Assembly (NCBI RefSeq): GCF_021390155.1
Contig: NZ_CP089985.1
Coordinates: 1,375,001-1,439,000, forward strand
Direction of reading: 5' to 3'
From: Pseudomonas sp. HN11
GTDB lineage: Bacteria > Pseudomonadota > Gammaproteobacteria > Pseudomonadales > Pseudomonadaceae
DNA: 64,000 bases
Position 1 is the stretch's first letter, and the number at the start of each line of letters is the position of its first letter. The position numbers and the translations under genes are program-made. Shown piece by piece: positions 43,537-53,160 of the stretch. Below the pieces are notes generated by a model that saw nothing but the letters and a program-made list of their open reading frames with translations, did no database searches and was not told where the DNA came from.

Positions 43537-44001
43537 ATGCGTAAGTCCGTTTTACTGGTTGCCTGCTTTACCACCCTGTCGTTGCTGCTGGGCGGCTGCG
43601 CCTCGAGTCTGACCGGCGACTCGTATTCCCGTGACGAAGCGCGTCGTGTGCAGACCGTGCGCATGGGGACCATCGAATCCCTGCGCCCGGTGAAAATCGA
43701 AGGCACCAAAACCCCAATTGGCGGCGCGGCTGGCGCAGTCATCGGCGGCGTTGGCGGCAGCGCCATCGGCGGCGGCCGTGGCAGCATCGTGACCGCCGTG
43801 ATCGGTGCCGTCGCTGGCGGCCTGCTGGGTTCGGCTACCGAAGAAGGCCTGACCCGCACCCAAGGTGTGGAAATCACCGTCCGCGAAGACGACGGCAGCA
43901 TGCGTGCCTACGTGCAGGCCGTGCAGGAAAATGAAATTTTCCGCATTGGTGACCGTGTGCGCATCATGACCGTTGATGGCACCAGCCGCGTTACTCGCTA
44001 A
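43537..44001 (+). CDS. Glycine-zipper outer-membrane lipoprotein (SlyB-like)
   Basis: A 154-residue lipoprotein: signal MRKSVLLVACFTTLSLLLGGC with lipobox LGGC, then the motif SYSRDEARRVQTVRMGTIESLRPVKIEG and a glycine-zipper segment (GGAAGAVIGGVGGSAIGGG, then GAVAGGLLG) that inserts in or along the membrane. It matches the SlyB/Rcp family of envelope lipoproteins. ATG 43537 with TTGGAG upstream is chosen over the longer frame. A terminator follows. Confidence 0.9.
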   Translation: MRKSVLLVACFTTLSLLLGGCASSLTGDSYSRDEARRVQTVRMGTIESLRPVKIEGTKTPIGGAAGAVIGGVGGSAIGGGRGSIVTAVIGAVAGGLLGSATEEGLTRTQGVEITVREDDGSMRAYVQAVQENEIFRIGDRVRIMTVDGTSRVTR

Positions 44002-44021
44002 GCACGGGTTTTAGAAACACA

Positions 44022-44053
44022 AACCTCAACCGGGTGACTGGTTGGGGTTTTTC
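44022..44053 (+). terminator. Intrinsic terminator of the SlyB-like gene
   Basis: AACCTCAACC (44022-44031) pairs with GGTTGGGGTT (44040-44049, one wobble) around GGGTGACT, followed by a T-rich tract. It is 20 bases after the stop codon. Confidence 0.8.
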
Positions 44054-44100
44054 GTTTTATGGGCGGGCGTTTTTTGGGTGGCGATGCAAAAAACGCAGGC

Positions 44101-44135
44101 AATAAAAAACCGCCTTAGTAGGGCGGTTTTTTATT
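44101..44135. terminator. Bidirectional terminator
   Basis: AATAAAAAACCGCC (44101-44114) is perfectly complementary to GGCGGTTTTTTATT (44122-44135) across a 7-base loop. With A and T tracts on both sides it can end transcription from either strand, suited to this convergent site. Confidence 0.8.
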
Positions 44136-44266
44136 GCATACCCAACTATCGGCTGGGGATGCGACTCAAAGATGCATTGACCTGCATCCAAAGGCCACGT
44201 GTTTCGGTAAGTGTGCTGGAGGTAGGCCCAACGAAATGGGGCCGAGTATGTCGAAGTTTGCACGGC

Positions 44267-44298
44267 CTGTGGCGAGGGAGCTTGCTCCCGCCCCACAG
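44267..44298. repeat. Single REP-like palindrome of a second class
   Basis: CTGTGGCGAGGGAGCTTGCTCCCGCCCCACAG forms an imperfect 32-base palindrome with GGGAG-CTTG-CTCCC at its centre. The GGGAGCTTGCTCCC core differs from the GCGGGCTTGCTCGCG core of copies A-D. It is followed by the 3' end of nhaA (minus). Confidence 0.7.
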
Positions 44299-44311
44299 TG
44301 ATTGTGGCGAG

Positions 44312-45487
44312 TCAGGCCTTCTTACGACTCGCCATCGCCGTCACCGCATAACCAATACAGGCCGCCAGAATCGATCCCGTCAAAATCCCCATCCGGTCCT
44401 CACCCGCAAACTCACTGGCACCCGGCACAAACGCCAGCGAACCGACAAACAGGCTCATGGTAAAGCCGATGCCACAGAGGATCGCCACACCAAACACCTG
44501 GCCCCAGTTTGCGCCGCCGGGCAGGGCGGCAAGGCCGGTCTTGATGGCCAGCCAGGTGAGGCCAAACACACCCACGGTCTTGCCGATCAACAAGCCGGCA
44601 GCGATGCCCATGGGCACATGGTGGGTGAAGCTTTCAAGGCTGACGCCAGTCAGGGATACGCCGGCGTTGGCGAAGGCAAACAGCGGCAGGATGCCGTAGG
44701 CCACCCATGGGTGCAGGGCGTGTTCCAGCGTTAGCAGCGGCGAGGGCTCGGCGTTCTTGGTGCGCATAGGGATGCAAAATGCCAATGTCACACCGGCAAG
44801 CGTCGCGTGCACGCCACTCTTGAGCACGCACACCCATAGGATCAACCCAACGATCAGGTACGGCCCGAGTTTGATCACGCCCAGGCGGTTCATCGCAATC
44901 AACGCAATCAAGCAGGCACCAGCGCCAGCAAGAGCAGCACCGGACAGGTCGGCGGAATAGAACACGGCAATCACGATGATTGCGCCCAGGTCGTCAATGA
45001 TCGCCAGGGTCATCAGGAACAGCTTCAGCGACACTGGCACGCGCTTGCCCAACAAGGCCAGCACACCCAGGGCGAAGGCGATGTCGGTGGCCATGGGGAT
45101 CGCCCAGCCGGAGAGTGCGGCCGGGTAGTCCTTGTTGATCGCCCAGTAGATCAGCGCCGGCACGACCATGCCGCCGATAGCGGCTGCGCCTGGCAGAACC
45201 ACTTGCGAGGGCTTCGAAAGGTGGCCGTCGAGCAATTCACGCTTGACCTCCAGGCCGATCAGCAGGAAGAAGAGGGCCATCAGGCCATCGTTGATCCACA
45301 ACAAGGCCGGCTTGGCGATTTTCAACGCGCCGATCTGCGCCACCACCGGTACGTCGAGAAATGCAGCGTACAGGTGCGACAAAGGTGAATTGTTGATGAT
45401 CAGCGCCAGGGCGGCAGCTGCGATCAGCAACAGGCCGCTGGCGGCTTCCAGCTGGAAGAAACGGGTGAAAGTGCTACGCAGAGGCAA
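44312..45487 (-). CDS. nhaA: Na+/H+ antiporter NhaA
   Basis: A 391-residue, 12-segment inner-membrane antiporter exporting Na+ for H+ uptake, important in alkaline or salty conditions. Diagnostic regions include [38 protein letters not shown] and [17 protein letters not shown], whose Asp pair is the ion-binding site. The start appears to be a TTG at 45487 with GGAGAG 6-7 bases before it; no better ATG lies near. It is convergent with the SlyB-like gene and divergent from the PLP enzyme. Confidence 0.95.
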   Translation of the reverse strand: MPLRSTFTRFFQLEAASGLLLIAAAALALIINNSPLSHLYAAFLDVPVVAQIGALKIAKPALLWINDGLMALFFLLIGLEVKRELLDGHLSKPSQVVLPGAAAIGGMVVPALIYWAINKDYPAALSGWAIPMATDIAFALGVLALLGKRVPVSLKLFLMTLAIIDDLGAIIVIAVFYSADLSGAALAGAGACLIALIAMNRLGVIKLGPYLIVGLILWVCVLKSGVHATLAGVTLAFCIPMRTKNAEPSPLLTLEHALHPWVAYGILPLFAFANAGVSLTGVSLESFTHHVPMGIAAGLLIGKTVGVFGLTWLAIKTGLAALPGGANWGQVFGVAILCGIGFTMSLFVGSLAFVPGASEFAGEDRMGILTGSILAACIGYAVTAMASRKKA

Positions 45488-45703
45488 GGGATGCTCTCCA
45501 ATCCAGGTTCAATAGGTGGGTACCCTAACCCGTACCGTTAGTTGTTAAAACAAAAGTTATATTCTTATTTGTTATAAAGGGCTGCTTGGGGTGAGGTTGC
45601 GGCGAAGCCTAGCAATTGTGTGTCCGATTGAGTCGGTACTGTATCTGTGTGGCCTGTAGGAAACTCCTTAAAATTGGGTTCGAAACCTTTTGAGAAACTC
45701 ACC

Positions 45704-46798
45704 ATGAGCGACCATCGTCCCTGGGCCCGCGAAGCCATTCGCATTATTGAAGCAGACTTCCAGCGCAGCGCTGACACACACCTGATCCCCCTGCCGTTGC
45801 CGGGCTTGCCGGGTATCGCGTTGTACTTCAAGGACGAGTCCAGCCACCCCACGGGCAGCCTCAAGCACCGACTGGCCCGCTCGTTGTTCCTGTATGCGTT
45901 GTGCAATGGCTGGCTCAAGCCGGGCGCGCCGGTGATCGAGGCCTCCAGTGGCTCGACGGCGATCTCCGAAGCCTACTTCGCGCGCCTGCTTGGCTTGCCG
46001 TTCATTGCGGTGATGCCGGCCACTACTTCTCAGGAAAAAATCGCGCAGATTGCGTTCTACGGTGGCAAGAGCCATCTGGTGCAAGACCCCACGCAGATCT
46101 ACGCCGAATCCGAACGCCTGGCACGGGAAAGCGGCGGTCACTTCATGGATCAGTTCACCTACGCCGAGCGCGCCACTGACTGGCGGGCGAACAACAACAT
46201 TGCCGAGTCGATCTTCCAGCAGATGCGGTTTGAGCGACATCCGGAACCGAGCTGGTTGATCTCCAGCCCCGGCACCGGCGGCACTACTGCGACGCTTGGT
46301 CGTTATGTGCGTTATCGCCAGCATTGCACCCGCGTATTGTGTGCCGATGCCGAGCGTTCAGTGTTCTTTGATTTCTATCAGAGTGGCGACGCCAGCTTGC
46401 GCCTGGACTGCGGCTCACGCATCGAAGGCATTGGCCGGCCACGGGTCGAGGCGTCGTTTCTGCCCAAGGTGATCGATGCGATGGTCAAGGTGCCGGATGC
46501 GCTGTCGCTGGCGGCCATGCACTACCTGGCTGAGCGGCTGGGCCGGCGTGTGGGTGGCTCGAGCGGGACCAACCTGGTTGGCGCTTTGGTGGCGGCGCAG
46601 CAAATGAAAGCGGCGGGGGAATCGGGCTCGATCGTGGCGATCTTGTGTGATGGCGGTGAACGCTATGCCACCACCTACTACGACCAGGCCTGGCTGGCAG
46701 GGCAGGGGTATGCGCTGGACGGGCTGATTGAGGCCGTTGCGGCCAGTGTCGAGCGGGGCGAGCCGTTGCCGGACAGCATCCTGCGCGCCAATATCTAA
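45704..46798 (+). CDS. PLP-dependent cysteine synthase-family protein
   Basis: A 364-residue fold-type II PLP enzyme. The lysine that would bind PLP lies in [13 protein letters not shown] (about residues 50-62); the substrate loop [12 protein letters not shown] and the glycine loop [15 protein letters not shown], for the phosphate, follow. It resembles cysteine synthase/cystathionine beta-synthase catalytic domains without accessory domains. The exact reaction (cysteine synthase, desulfhydrase or other) cannot be settled. It is preceded by a 216-base gap shared with nhaA. Confidence 0.85.
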   Translation: MSDHRPWAREAIRIIEADFQRSADTHLIPLPLPGLPGIALYFKDESSHPTGSLKHRLARSLFLYALCNGWLKPGAPVIEASSGSTAISEAYFARLLGLPFIAVMPATTSQEKIAQIAFYGGKSHLVQDPTQIYAESERLARESGGHFMDQFTYAERATDWRANNNIAESIFQQMRFERHPEPSWLISSPGTGGTTATLGRYVRYRQHCTRVLCADAERSVFFDFYQSGDASLRLDCGSRIEGIGRPRVEASFLPKVIDAMVKVPDALSLAAMHYLAERLGRRVGGSSGTNLVGALVAAQQMKAAGESGSIVAILCDGGERYATTYYDQAWLAGQGYALDGLIEAVAASVERGEPLPDSILRANI

Positions 46799-46801
46799 GA
46801 C

Positions 46802-46905
46802 GCAGCGGCAAGTTGTAAGCTCCAAGCTACAAGAAAAAGCAGGTGACCTATCCGCTTTTAGCTTGCAGCTTGAGGCTTGCAACTCGAAGCTTGCAACTCG
46901 AAGCT
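46802..46905. repeat. Dispersed inverted repeat with a 14-bp tandem duplication
   Basis: GCAGCGGCAAG opens the element, followed by iterated AAGCTCCAAGCTACAAG and a complementary half (GCTTGCAGCTTGAGGCTTG). Within it CTTGCAACTCGAAG is exactly repeated in tandem (46876-46889 and 46890-46903). It is the longest copy of the family at 9601-9681, and fills the gap between the convergent PLP-enzyme and flavoprotein genes. Confidence 0.65.
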
Positions 46906-48519
46906 TCAGCCCAGGCTGGCCAACATATCCCGCGCCAACGCCTCGGCAATCCGAATCCCATCCACGCCCGCCGACAGAATCCCTCCGGCATAACCGGCGC
47001 CTTCGCCGGCCGGGAACAGGCCTTTCACGTTCAGGCTCTGCATCGAGTCGTTACGGGTAATCCGCAGCGGCGACGAGGTGCGCGTCTCGATACCCGTCAA
47101 CACCGCGTCGTGCAGCGAGTAACCCTTGATTTGCTTTTCGAACGCCGGCAGGGCTTCACGAATCGCGTCGATGGCAAACTCCGGCAAGGCCAGCGCCAAG
47201 TCACCCAGGGATACGCCAGGTTTGTAGGACGGTTCCACACTGCCGATCGCCGTGGAGGGTTTGCCGGCAATGAAATCACCCACCAACTGCGCCGGTGCCT
47301 CGTAGTTGCTGCCGCCGAGGACATAAGCGTGGGATTCCAGACGTTCCTGCAACTCGATACCCGCCAGCGGGCCGCCCGGGTAGTCCACCTCAGGCGTGAT
47401 GCCGACCACGATGCCGGAGTTGGCGTTGCGCTCATTACGCGAGTACTGGCTCATGCCGTTGGTGACGACACGGCCCGGCTCGGAGGTTGCGGCAACCACG
47501 GTGCCGCCCGGGCACATGCAGAAGCTGTAGACCGAGCGACCGTTCTTGGCGTGGTGCACCAGCTTGTAGTCGGCGGCGCCGAGTTTCGGATGCCCGGCGT
47601 ATTTGCCCAGGCGTGCGGCGTCGATCAGCGATTGCGGATGCTCGATACGGAAACCCACCGAGAACGGCTTGGCTTCCATGTACACGCCACGGCTGTGGAG
47701 CATGCGGAAAGTATCGCGGGCGCTGTGGCCCAGGGCCAGGATCACATGCTTGGACAGGATCCGCTCGCCGCCATCGACGACCACGCCGTTCAACTGGCCG
47801 TCTTCGATGAGCACGTCGGTCACGCGCTGCTCGAAGCGTACTTCACCGCCCAGGGCGATGATCTGTTCGCGCATGTTCTCTACCACGCCGGTCAGGCGGA
47901 ACGTACCGATGTGCGGCTTGCTGACGTAGAGGATTTCTTCCGGCGCACCGGCCTTGACGAATTCGTGCAGGACTTTACGGCCGTGGAATTTCGGGTCCTT
48001 GATCTGGCTGTACAGTTTGCCGTCAGAAAAGGTCCCGGCGCCGCCTTCGCCGAACTGCACGTTGGACTCTGGGTTCAGCACACTTTTACGCCACAGACCC
48101 CAGGTATCCTTGGTGCGCTGGCGCACTTCTTTGCCGCGTTCAAGGATAATCGGCTTGAAGCCCATCTGCGCCAGCAACAGACCTGCGAATATCCCGCACG
48201 GGCCGAAGCCGACCACGATCGGACGCTCTGTCAAGCCTTCCGGCGCTTGGCCAACAACGTTGTAGCTGACATCCGGCGCCGGGTTGATGTTGCGATCATC
48301 GGCAAACTTGAGCAGCAGGGCGGCTTCGCCCTTCACATTCAAGTCGATGGTGTAGATGAAGCACAGCTCCGACGATTTCTTGCGGGCGTCGTAGCTGCGT
48401 TTGAACAGAGTGAAATCGAGCAGGTCATCACTGGCGATGCCTAGGCGCTGCACGATGGCAGGCCGCAGGTCTTCTTCGGGATGGTCGATGGGCAGCTTGA
48501 GTTCGGTGATTCGTAACAT
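46906..48519 (-). CDS. NAD(P)/FAD-dependent oxidoreductase, COG2509 family
   Basis: A 537-residue flavoprotein. After an 80-90-residue N-terminal domain (MLRITELKLPIDHPEEDLRPA) comes a dinucleotide-binding motif VVGFGPCGIFAGLLLA and ERGKEVRQRTKDTWGLW, then the FAD-linked region GGEVRFEQRVTDVL, GHSARDTF and the C-terminal PAGEGAGYAGGILSAGVDGIRIAEA. It is a member of the uncharacterised COG2509 family of FAD-dependent dehydrogenases. Substrate unknown. Single gene, minus strand. Confidence 0.9.
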   Translation of the reverse strand: MLRITELKLPIDHPEEDLRPAIVQRLGIASDDLLDFTLFKRSYDARKKSSELCFIYTIDLNVKGEAALLLKFADDRNINPAPDVSYNVVGQAPEGLTERPIVVGFGPCGIFAGLLLAQMGFKPIILERGKEVRQRTKDTWGLWRKSVLNPESNVQFGEGGAGTFSDGKLYSQIKDPKFHGRKVLHEFVKAGAPEEILYVSKPHIGTFRLTGVVENMREQIIALGGEVRFEQRVTDVLIEDGQLNGVVVDGGERILSKHVILALGHSARDTFRMLHSRGVYMEAKPFSVGFRIEHPQSLIDAARLGKYAGHPKLGAADYKLVHHAKNGRSVYSFCMCPGGTVVAATSEPGRVVTNGMSQYSRNERNANSGIVVGITPEVDYPGGPLAGIELQERLESHAYVLGGSNYEAPAQLVGDFIAGKPSTAIGSVEPSYKPGVSLGDLALALPEFAIDAIREALPAFEKQIKGYSLHDAVLTGIETRTSSPLRITRNDSMQSLNVKGLFPAGEGAGYAGGILSAGVDGIRIAEALARDMLASLG

Positions 48520-48625
48520 GACAGGATCCGGTAGGCGGCGGGCTCGGAGGCCGGCTGTTTTGCAAACCGGCGATTATAAGCCCCAATGGCGGTTTCCCGT
48601 CATGTTAAAACAGCGCGGGGTCGCG

Positions 48626-49297
48626 TCAGTCGTCGCGCGAGCCACCGAACGACGCGCAACCGCGCTGCACCTGGCCGTTGACGCGCAATTCGGCGGTCAT
48701 GTGTTGCAGGCTGCCGCTGACCGGGTCAACGCAACGCTGCGGAGCCACCCACAACTCCACGTGCTGATTATTGGCCTCGGTCATCAGGTTGAAGCGGCCG
48801 TCACCGATTTGCTCCTCCACATAGGGCACCGCCAGTGGCGGCTGGCCTTCGCGCTCCAGCACCAGGCCCTTCGCTGTGACATTCATCACCCAGGTCGGCT
48901 TGTGGCCGTTGGCGCGCAGGATCATGCGCTTGAAGTCCGGGTCATCGCAGGCCGAGGTCGAGCGCTCGACGCGATAGAGTTGTTGCAGGTCGACACTGCC
49001 TTGGGTGCCGCTGGCAACGCCGGAGAACTTGCCACGCAGGTCGGCAAACAACGCGCCTTGCTGGCCGGCCAGGGAGGCCGCTTCCTGCAGGATGCTGGTG
49101 CCGCCTGTGTCGTTGACCACGTAGTTGCGTTTGTTGTTGCACGGCTGGAACAGCAGTTTACCGCCGACCGCGGTGAGTTCGCCTTGCATACGCGTCAGCC
49201 CGGCGAGAGACGGCTTGGCCGGCTCGCTCTCGAACATCTGGCAGGCGGCGAACAGGGGAAGCAGGGCAAACAGAGCGAGGGTACGGGCGGCACGCAT
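48626..49297 (-). CDS. COG3650-like lipoprotein
   Basis: A 223-residue protein with signal MRAARTLALFALLPLFAAC (lipobox FAAC, Cys19). The mature part has the YVVNDTGG, DLQQLYRVERSTSACDD and a C-terminal META-like C...C region (RCVDPVSGSLQHMTAELRVNGQVQRGCAS). It belongs with uncharacterised envelope proteins of the COG3650 group. No operon partner is seen; flanking genes are separated by 100 bases on each side. Role unknown. Confidence 0.8.
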   Translation of the reverse strand: MRAARTLALFALLPLFAACQMFESEPAKPSLAGLTRMQGELTAVGGKLLFQPCNNKRNYVVNDTGGTSILQEAASLAGQQGALFADLRGKFSGVASGTQGSVDLQQLYRVERSTSACDDPDFKRMILRANGHKPTWVMNVTAKGLVLEREGQPPLAVPYVEEQIGDGRFNLMTEANNQHVELWVAPQRCVDPVSGSLQHMTAELRVNGQVQRGCASFGGSRDD

Positions 49298-49393
49298 TAT
49301 CGGGTCTCCAGACAGGTGCCGCCACGTTACGCAGGCTGGCGGCGCATCACAACCCCGGCCGCCAGTTTCAGGCGTTTCTGACAGACGTGCAGG

Positions 49394-49993
49394 TCAGCCC
49401 ACGATAAAGGTCTGGCCGGTTTGCAAGCCTTCCACGCTCTTGGCGTAGGCCAATGCCACGTCAGCAGCTGGAGCGGGCTTGTAGCCACGGAAGTACGGCG
49501 CGTAGCTGTCCATGGCTTCGAGCAGGACTGTCGGGCTGACGGAGTTGACCCGCAGGCCGCGTGGCAATTCGATTGCCGCTGCTTTTACAAACGCGTCGAT
49601 GGCACCGTTGACCAACGAGGCAGAGGCACCGGTGCGGATCGGGTCGCGGTTCAGAATGCCACTGGTGAAGGTGAACGAGGCGCCATCGTTGGCGTACTCA
49701 CGGCCGATCAGCAGCAGGTTGACCTGGCCCATCAGTTTGTCACGCAGGCCCAGCTCGAAATCACTTTCGCTCATGTCGCCCAGCGCCACGAAGTTCACGC
49801 TACCCGCCGCACAAACCAGCGCGTCGAACTTGCCGGTCTGTTCGAACAGCTTGCGGATCGACGCGCTGTCGCTGATATCCACCTGAAAGTCGCCGCTGTT
49901 GCGGCCGATGCTGATCACGTCGTGACGTTGAGCCAGTTGCGCCTTGACCGCCGAACCGACGGTGCCGCTGGCGCCAATCAATAGGATTTTCAT
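49394..49993 (-). CDS. Short-chain dehydrogenase/reductase
   Basis: A 199-residue SDR beginning MKILLIGASGTVGSAVKAQL, with the dinucleotide-binding GASGTVG at residues 7-13. A canonical YxxxK pair is not obvious; the region ASASLVNGAIDAFVKAAAIELP carries an N..A..A..K-like pattern. It is therefore a divergent or atypical SDR. ATG 49993 is chosen over a longer frame that would cross the divergent promoter. The LysR gene starts 106 bases away in the opposite direction, so it is the probable target. Confidence 0.85.
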   Translation of the reverse strand: MKILLIGASGTVGSAVKAQLAQRHDVISIGRNSGDFQVDISDSASIRKLFEQTGKFDALVCAAGSVNFVALGDMSESDFELGLRDKLMGQVNLLLIGREYANDGASFTFTSGILNRDPIRTGASASLVNGAIDAFVKAAAIELPRGLRVNSVSPTVLLEAMDSYAPYFRGYKPAPAADVALAYAKSVEGLQTGQTFIVG

Positions 49994-50098
49994 GGTGCTG
50001 TTCCTCCAGGGGTTTAAGTGAAGGTTCAGTCTAGAGTGGCTTTTCTGGTGGATAAACGCACTAATAGGCAACTTTTGGTTTTCAATTGGAAACAATCC
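49994..50098. promoter_or_regulatory. Divergent promoter region with a near-palindrome (LysR box candidate)
   Basis: The gap between the SDR and LysR genes contains TTTTCAATTGGAAA (around 50078-50092), symmetrical at 12 of 14 positions. This T-rich/A-rich dyad resembles LysR binding sites and lies just before the LysR ATG, suggesting autoregulation and control of the SDR. Confidence 0.4.
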
Positions 50099-51007
50099 AT
50101 GAGCGAAATGGATGACTTGGCCGCCTTCGCCGTGCTGATCGAAGCCGGCAGTTTTACCGTGGCGGCGGAGCAACTGGGCTGCAGCAAGGGGCAGTTGTCC
50201 AAGCGCATCAGCCAGTTGGAGGCACAGTATTCGGTGGTGTTGCTGCACCGCACCACACGCAAGTTGAGCCTTACCGCCGCCGGTGCGGCGTTGCTGCCCC
50301 AGGCTCAGGCCTTGGTGGCGCAGGTGGATCGTGCCCGCCAGGCATTGGCTCGGCTCAAGGATGACTTGGCTGGACCTGTGCGTATGACGGTGCCGGTGTC
50401 CCTTGGCGAGACGTTCTTCGACGGTTTGTTGCTGGAGTTTTCTAAACAGTACCCCCAGGTGCAGATCGAGTTGGAACTCAACAACAACTACCGCGATCTG
50501 GCGCGGGATGGTTTTGACCTGGGGGTGCGCTCAGGCACGATCGAGAACGAGCGCCTGGTGGCCAAGTCTCTGCTCGCCTGGCGTGAGATGACCTGCGCCA
50601 GTCCGGCATACCTTGAGAGACATGGCGAGCCGCAAACGCCGGCCGACCTGGCCACTCACATTTGCCTGCTCAACAGCCACTACAGCGGCCGTGAAGAATG
50701 GCTGTATCACCAACAGCACGAACTGCAGCGGGTGCGAGTCAGTGGCACTTTTGCGTCTAATCACTACAACCTGTTGAAAAAAGCCGCGTTGGTGGGCGCC
50801 GGTATTGCGCGCCTGCCGTCCTATGTTCTGCCCGCAGAATTGGCTGACGGCCGCTTACACTGGCTCCTGCGTGATTATCAGACGCGCAGCATGCCGATGT
50901 ACCTGGTACATCCCTACCAGGGCGGCCTGCCGCGTCGCACCCAAGTGTTGGCCGACTATCTGGTGGATTGGTTCAAGCGCAGCGGCGAGGTGTTGGACCG
51001 GCTTTAA
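50099..51007 (+). CDS. LysR-family transcriptional regulator
   Basis: A 302-residue regulator: N-terminal winged HTH at about residues 4-62 (LGCSKGQLSKRISQLEAQYSVVLLHRTTRKL) and a periplasmic-binding-like effector domain. ATG 50099 starts MSEMDDLAAFAVLIEAGSF, the family N-terminus. It is divergent from the SDR gene and its stop codon overlaps that of the convergent DoxX gene of the bufferin operon in a shared TTAA. It most likely regulates the SDR. Confidence 0.92.
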   Translation: MSEMDDLAAFAVLIEAGSFTVAAEQLGCSKGQLSKRISQLEAQYSVVLLHRTTRKLSLTAAGAALLPQAQALVAQVDRARQALARLKDDLAGPVRMTVPVSLGETFFDGLLLEFSKQYPQVQIELELNNNYRDLARDGFDLGVRSGTIENERLVAKSLLAWREMTCASPAYLERHGEPQTPADLATHICLLNSHYSGREEWLYHQQHELQRVRVSGTFASNHYNLLKKAALVGAGIARLPSYVLPAELADGRLHWLLRDYQTRSMPMYLVHPYQGGLPRRTQVLADYLVDWFKRSGEVLDRL

Positions 51008-51489
51008 GCATAGCGACGGGCGATCAGTTGATCGATGGACAGACGCCCCGGCCCTTTTGCTACGAGCAGCAACAGCAGCGCAATCCAGGTGCCATGGGTC
51101 GGGTAGGCGTCCGGGTAAACGAACAGTTGAATCACCAGGGTCATGCCGATCAGGGCTAGAGCCGAGAAGCGCGTAGCGAGCCCCACCAGGATCAGCACCG
51201 GGAAAAAGTGTTCGGCAAATGCGGCCATATGCGCCGCCACTTCCGGCGACAGCAACGGCACGTGGTACTCGCTGCGAAACAGCGGCAGCGTCGAGGCGGC
51301 CAGTTTTGGTTCGCCGATTTGGAAGGTGCCGCTGATCAAATCAATAGCGAAGCCTTCGACTTTGGTTTGCCCGGACTTCCAGAACACGGCGGCCACGGAA
51401 AAGCGTGCGAGAAAGGCGATCAGGCTGTAGGGGATTTGTGCGAAAAGCGCGATGACCCGTTTGATCAGGCAGGACGGAGGAGTGTTCAT
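51004..51489 (-). CDS. DoxX-family membrane protein of the bufferin operon
   Basis: A 161-residue DoxX protein with four hydrophobic segments (IPYSLIAFLARFSVAAVFWKSGQTK at the N-terminus; HFFPVLILVGLATRFSALALIGMTLVIQLF). It is the last gene of the minus-strand operon DUF2282-DUF692-DUF2063-DoxX, and its start overlaps the DUF2063 stop by ATGA. DoxX proteins are common in bufferin loci (BufD). Its stop codon shares bases with the stop of the convergent LysR gene. A role in the redox state or membrane handling of the peptide is inference. Confidence 0.85.
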   Translation of the reverse strand: MNTPPSCLIKRVIALFAQIPYSLIAFLARFSVAAVFWKSGQTKVEGFAIDLISGTFQIGEPKLAASTLPLFRSEYHVPLLSPEVAAHMAAFAEHFFPVLILVGLATRFSALALIGMTLVIQLFVYPDAYPTHGTWIALLLLLVAKGPGRLSIDQLIARRYA

Positions 51490-52262
51490 GGCGATACCTT
51501 TTGTGCTGGATGCAAATGAGTGATGACGTTGTGGCTGATCAGCAGCGTCAGGCATTGGTGCAAGTCGAACTCGGCTGACGCTTCAAGCGCCAGCTCCACG
51601 GCTTTTCCCAAGGGGGTGCCATGGGCCAGGCCGTCGATAAATGCGACTGAGCCATGGTCGATCGCAAAGACCTGGACCTCCAGGCCCTGACGCATGATCA
51701 GCGCACCCTGGGCGTACCAGGGATTCAACGTGGCCAAACCGCCCTCGGTCTGGTGCGCGGCCCAGATGGCCACCACCGCGTAGGCTGAATTCAAGGTGAC
51801 AAGGGAGGGATGCAGCTGCACGCGCAATTTTCCAAGGTCTGACTGGCCTTGTAGTGCTTGGAGAACCGTCTGCTGGTCCAGAGATCGGGTATCTGCTGCG
51901 TGATACGCACGCACGCGCAGGCGTTCCAGCCGCGCGACATCGGCCAGGTAGGGCACGCTGGCGGCAGGCTCGAAGTCCTGGATAAACGCCGCGAACGCAC
52001 TCCCGTACTCGCTGATCAACGGGCTGGCGGGTGGGCAAGCCTGAACGAACAGGCCAGCCATGGCGCGAAAGAATTCCTCGCCCACCAGTTGCAATGTCAC
52101 GGGGTAAGCCGTTGCCAGTGCGTTGATCAACGAGCTGTGCACATTGTTGCGATACACCACAAAGCGGCTGGCGGGGTCGGCGCCATTGCTGCTGAACAAG
52201 CCATCGGGGCAGGCCTGGTCCGGCGCCAATAATGCCTCGGCGAAATCGTCATGCAGGCTCAT
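51486..52262 (-). CDS. bufC: DUF2063 (BufC/HvfC-type) RiPP maturation partner
   Basis: A 258-residue protein of the DUF2063 family, starting [22 protein letters not shown]. It has the helical N-terminal domain ([32 protein letters not shown]), as in the partner subunits that pair with DUF692 enzymes for leader-peptide recognition. ATG 52262 overlaps the DUF692 stop in an ATGA, and the DoxX gene overlaps its end. It probably brings the DUF2282 precursor to the iron enzyme. Naming by operon context and family; no characterised homologue at hand. Confidence 0.86.
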   Translation of the reverse strand: MSLHDDFAEALLAPDQACPDGLFSSNGADPASRFVVYRNNVHSSLINALATAYPVTLQLVGEEFFRAMAGLFVQACPPASPLISEYGSAFAAFIQDFEPAASVPYLADVARLERLRVRAYHAADTRSLDQQTVLQALQGQSDLGKLRVQLHPSLVTLNSAYAVVAIWAAHQTEGGLATLNPWYAQGALIMRQGLEVQVFAIDHGSVAFIDGLAHGTPLGKAVELALEASAEFDLHQCLTLLISHNVITHLHPAQKVSP

Positions 52263-53137
52263 GGGGCCACCCGCGACAGATGCCATTCGGCCTGTCGAGC
52301 CTCGGCCAGCAGTACGTCAAACGCCGGTACCTGGTTATCCCGCTCGATCAGTGTTGCCATCGGGCCCACCTGCGCCAGTACCTTTTCGTACAGCTGCCAC
52401 ACGGCGTGATCGATAGCGGCTCCATGATCATCAATCAGCAAACGATCACCGAGGCTGTCAGTGTCTTCGGCAAAACCGGCCAGATGCATCTCACCCACTG
52501 CGTGCAATGGCAACGCGTCGATGTAGGCAAGAGGGTCACGCTGATGGTTGATGCACGACACGTAGACGTTGTTTACATCCAGCAGCAAACCACAGCCGGT
52601 GCGGCGGATGACTTCGCTGATGAAGTCGGTCTCGTCCAGGGTTGAACGCTGGAATTGCAGGTAGGTAGACGGATTTTCCAGCAGCATCGGGCGTTTGAGG
52701 GTGCTTTGTACCTGGTCAACGTGTTCGCACACCCGTTGCAGGGTCGCACTGTCGTAGGCCAGGGGCAGCAGGTCATTGAGGAACACAGGGCCGTGGCTTG
52801 ACCAGGCCAGGTGTTCGGAAAAAGAGTGGGGTTGATAGCGTTCGATCAGCGTGGCCAACCGTGCCAGGTGCTCACGGTCCAGCGGGCCTTCGCCGCCGAT
52901 AGACAGGCCGACGCCGTGCAATGACAGCGGGTACTGTTCGCGGATCAACCCCAGGTAATGATGAAACGGGCCGCCGGCCACCATGTAGTTCTCGGCGTGC
53001 ACTTCAAAAAAACCGATGTCGGGTGAGGTCTCGAGCACTTCAATGAAGTGCTCACGCTTGAGCCCCAGCCCGGCCCGGCGTGGGAGGCCGGGCGCCTGAG
53101 CCTGGGAGATGGCTTGCAGGGATGAATGAGTCATCAT
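52259..53137 (-). CDS. bufB: DUF692 MNIO enzyme (BufB/HvfB-type) modifying the bufferin peptide
   Basis: A 292-residue TIM-barrel metalloenzyme of the DUF692 family (multinuclear non-heme iron oxidative enzymes, with MbnB of methanobactin synthesis the prototype). Conserved metal-binding regions are visible: [45 protein letters not shown] and [10 protein letters not shown]. Family members convert precursor cysteines to oxazolone/thioamide or thiooxazole groups. It overlaps bufC downstream and lies 23 bases after the precursor gene. Confidence 0.88.
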   Translation of the reverse strand: MMTHSSLQAISQAQAPGLPRRAGLGLKREHFIEVLETSPDIGFFEVHAENYMVAGGPFHHYLGLIREQYPLSLHGVGLSIGGEGPLDREHLARLATLIERYQPHSFSEHLAWSSHGPVFLNDLLPLAYDSATLQRVCEHVDQVQSTLKRPMLLENPSTYLQFQRSTLDETDFISEVIRRTGCGLLLDVNNVYVSCINHQRDPLAYIDALPLHAVGEMHLAGFAEDTDSLGDRLLIDDHGAAIDHAVWQLYEKVLAQVGPMATLIERDNQVPAFDVLLAEARQAEWHLSRVAP

Positions 53138-53160
53138 CAGTACTCAGGTTTTGCGCGGTT

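Larger units (their letters stand above)
44002..44311. other. Intergenic region with two terminators and a REP-like palindrome
   Basis: This 310-base convergent gap between the SlyB-like gene and nhaA has no ORF with family support. It holds the hairpins at 44022-44053 and 44101-44135 and the palindrome at 44267-44298, described separately. Nothing else was noticed in it. Confidence 0.6.

Noticed and set aside
46843..48444. Open frame antisense to the COG2509 flavoprotein gene
   Set aside because: Starts inside a repeat and has no domain pattern; the minus-strand flavoprotein fits all motifs.
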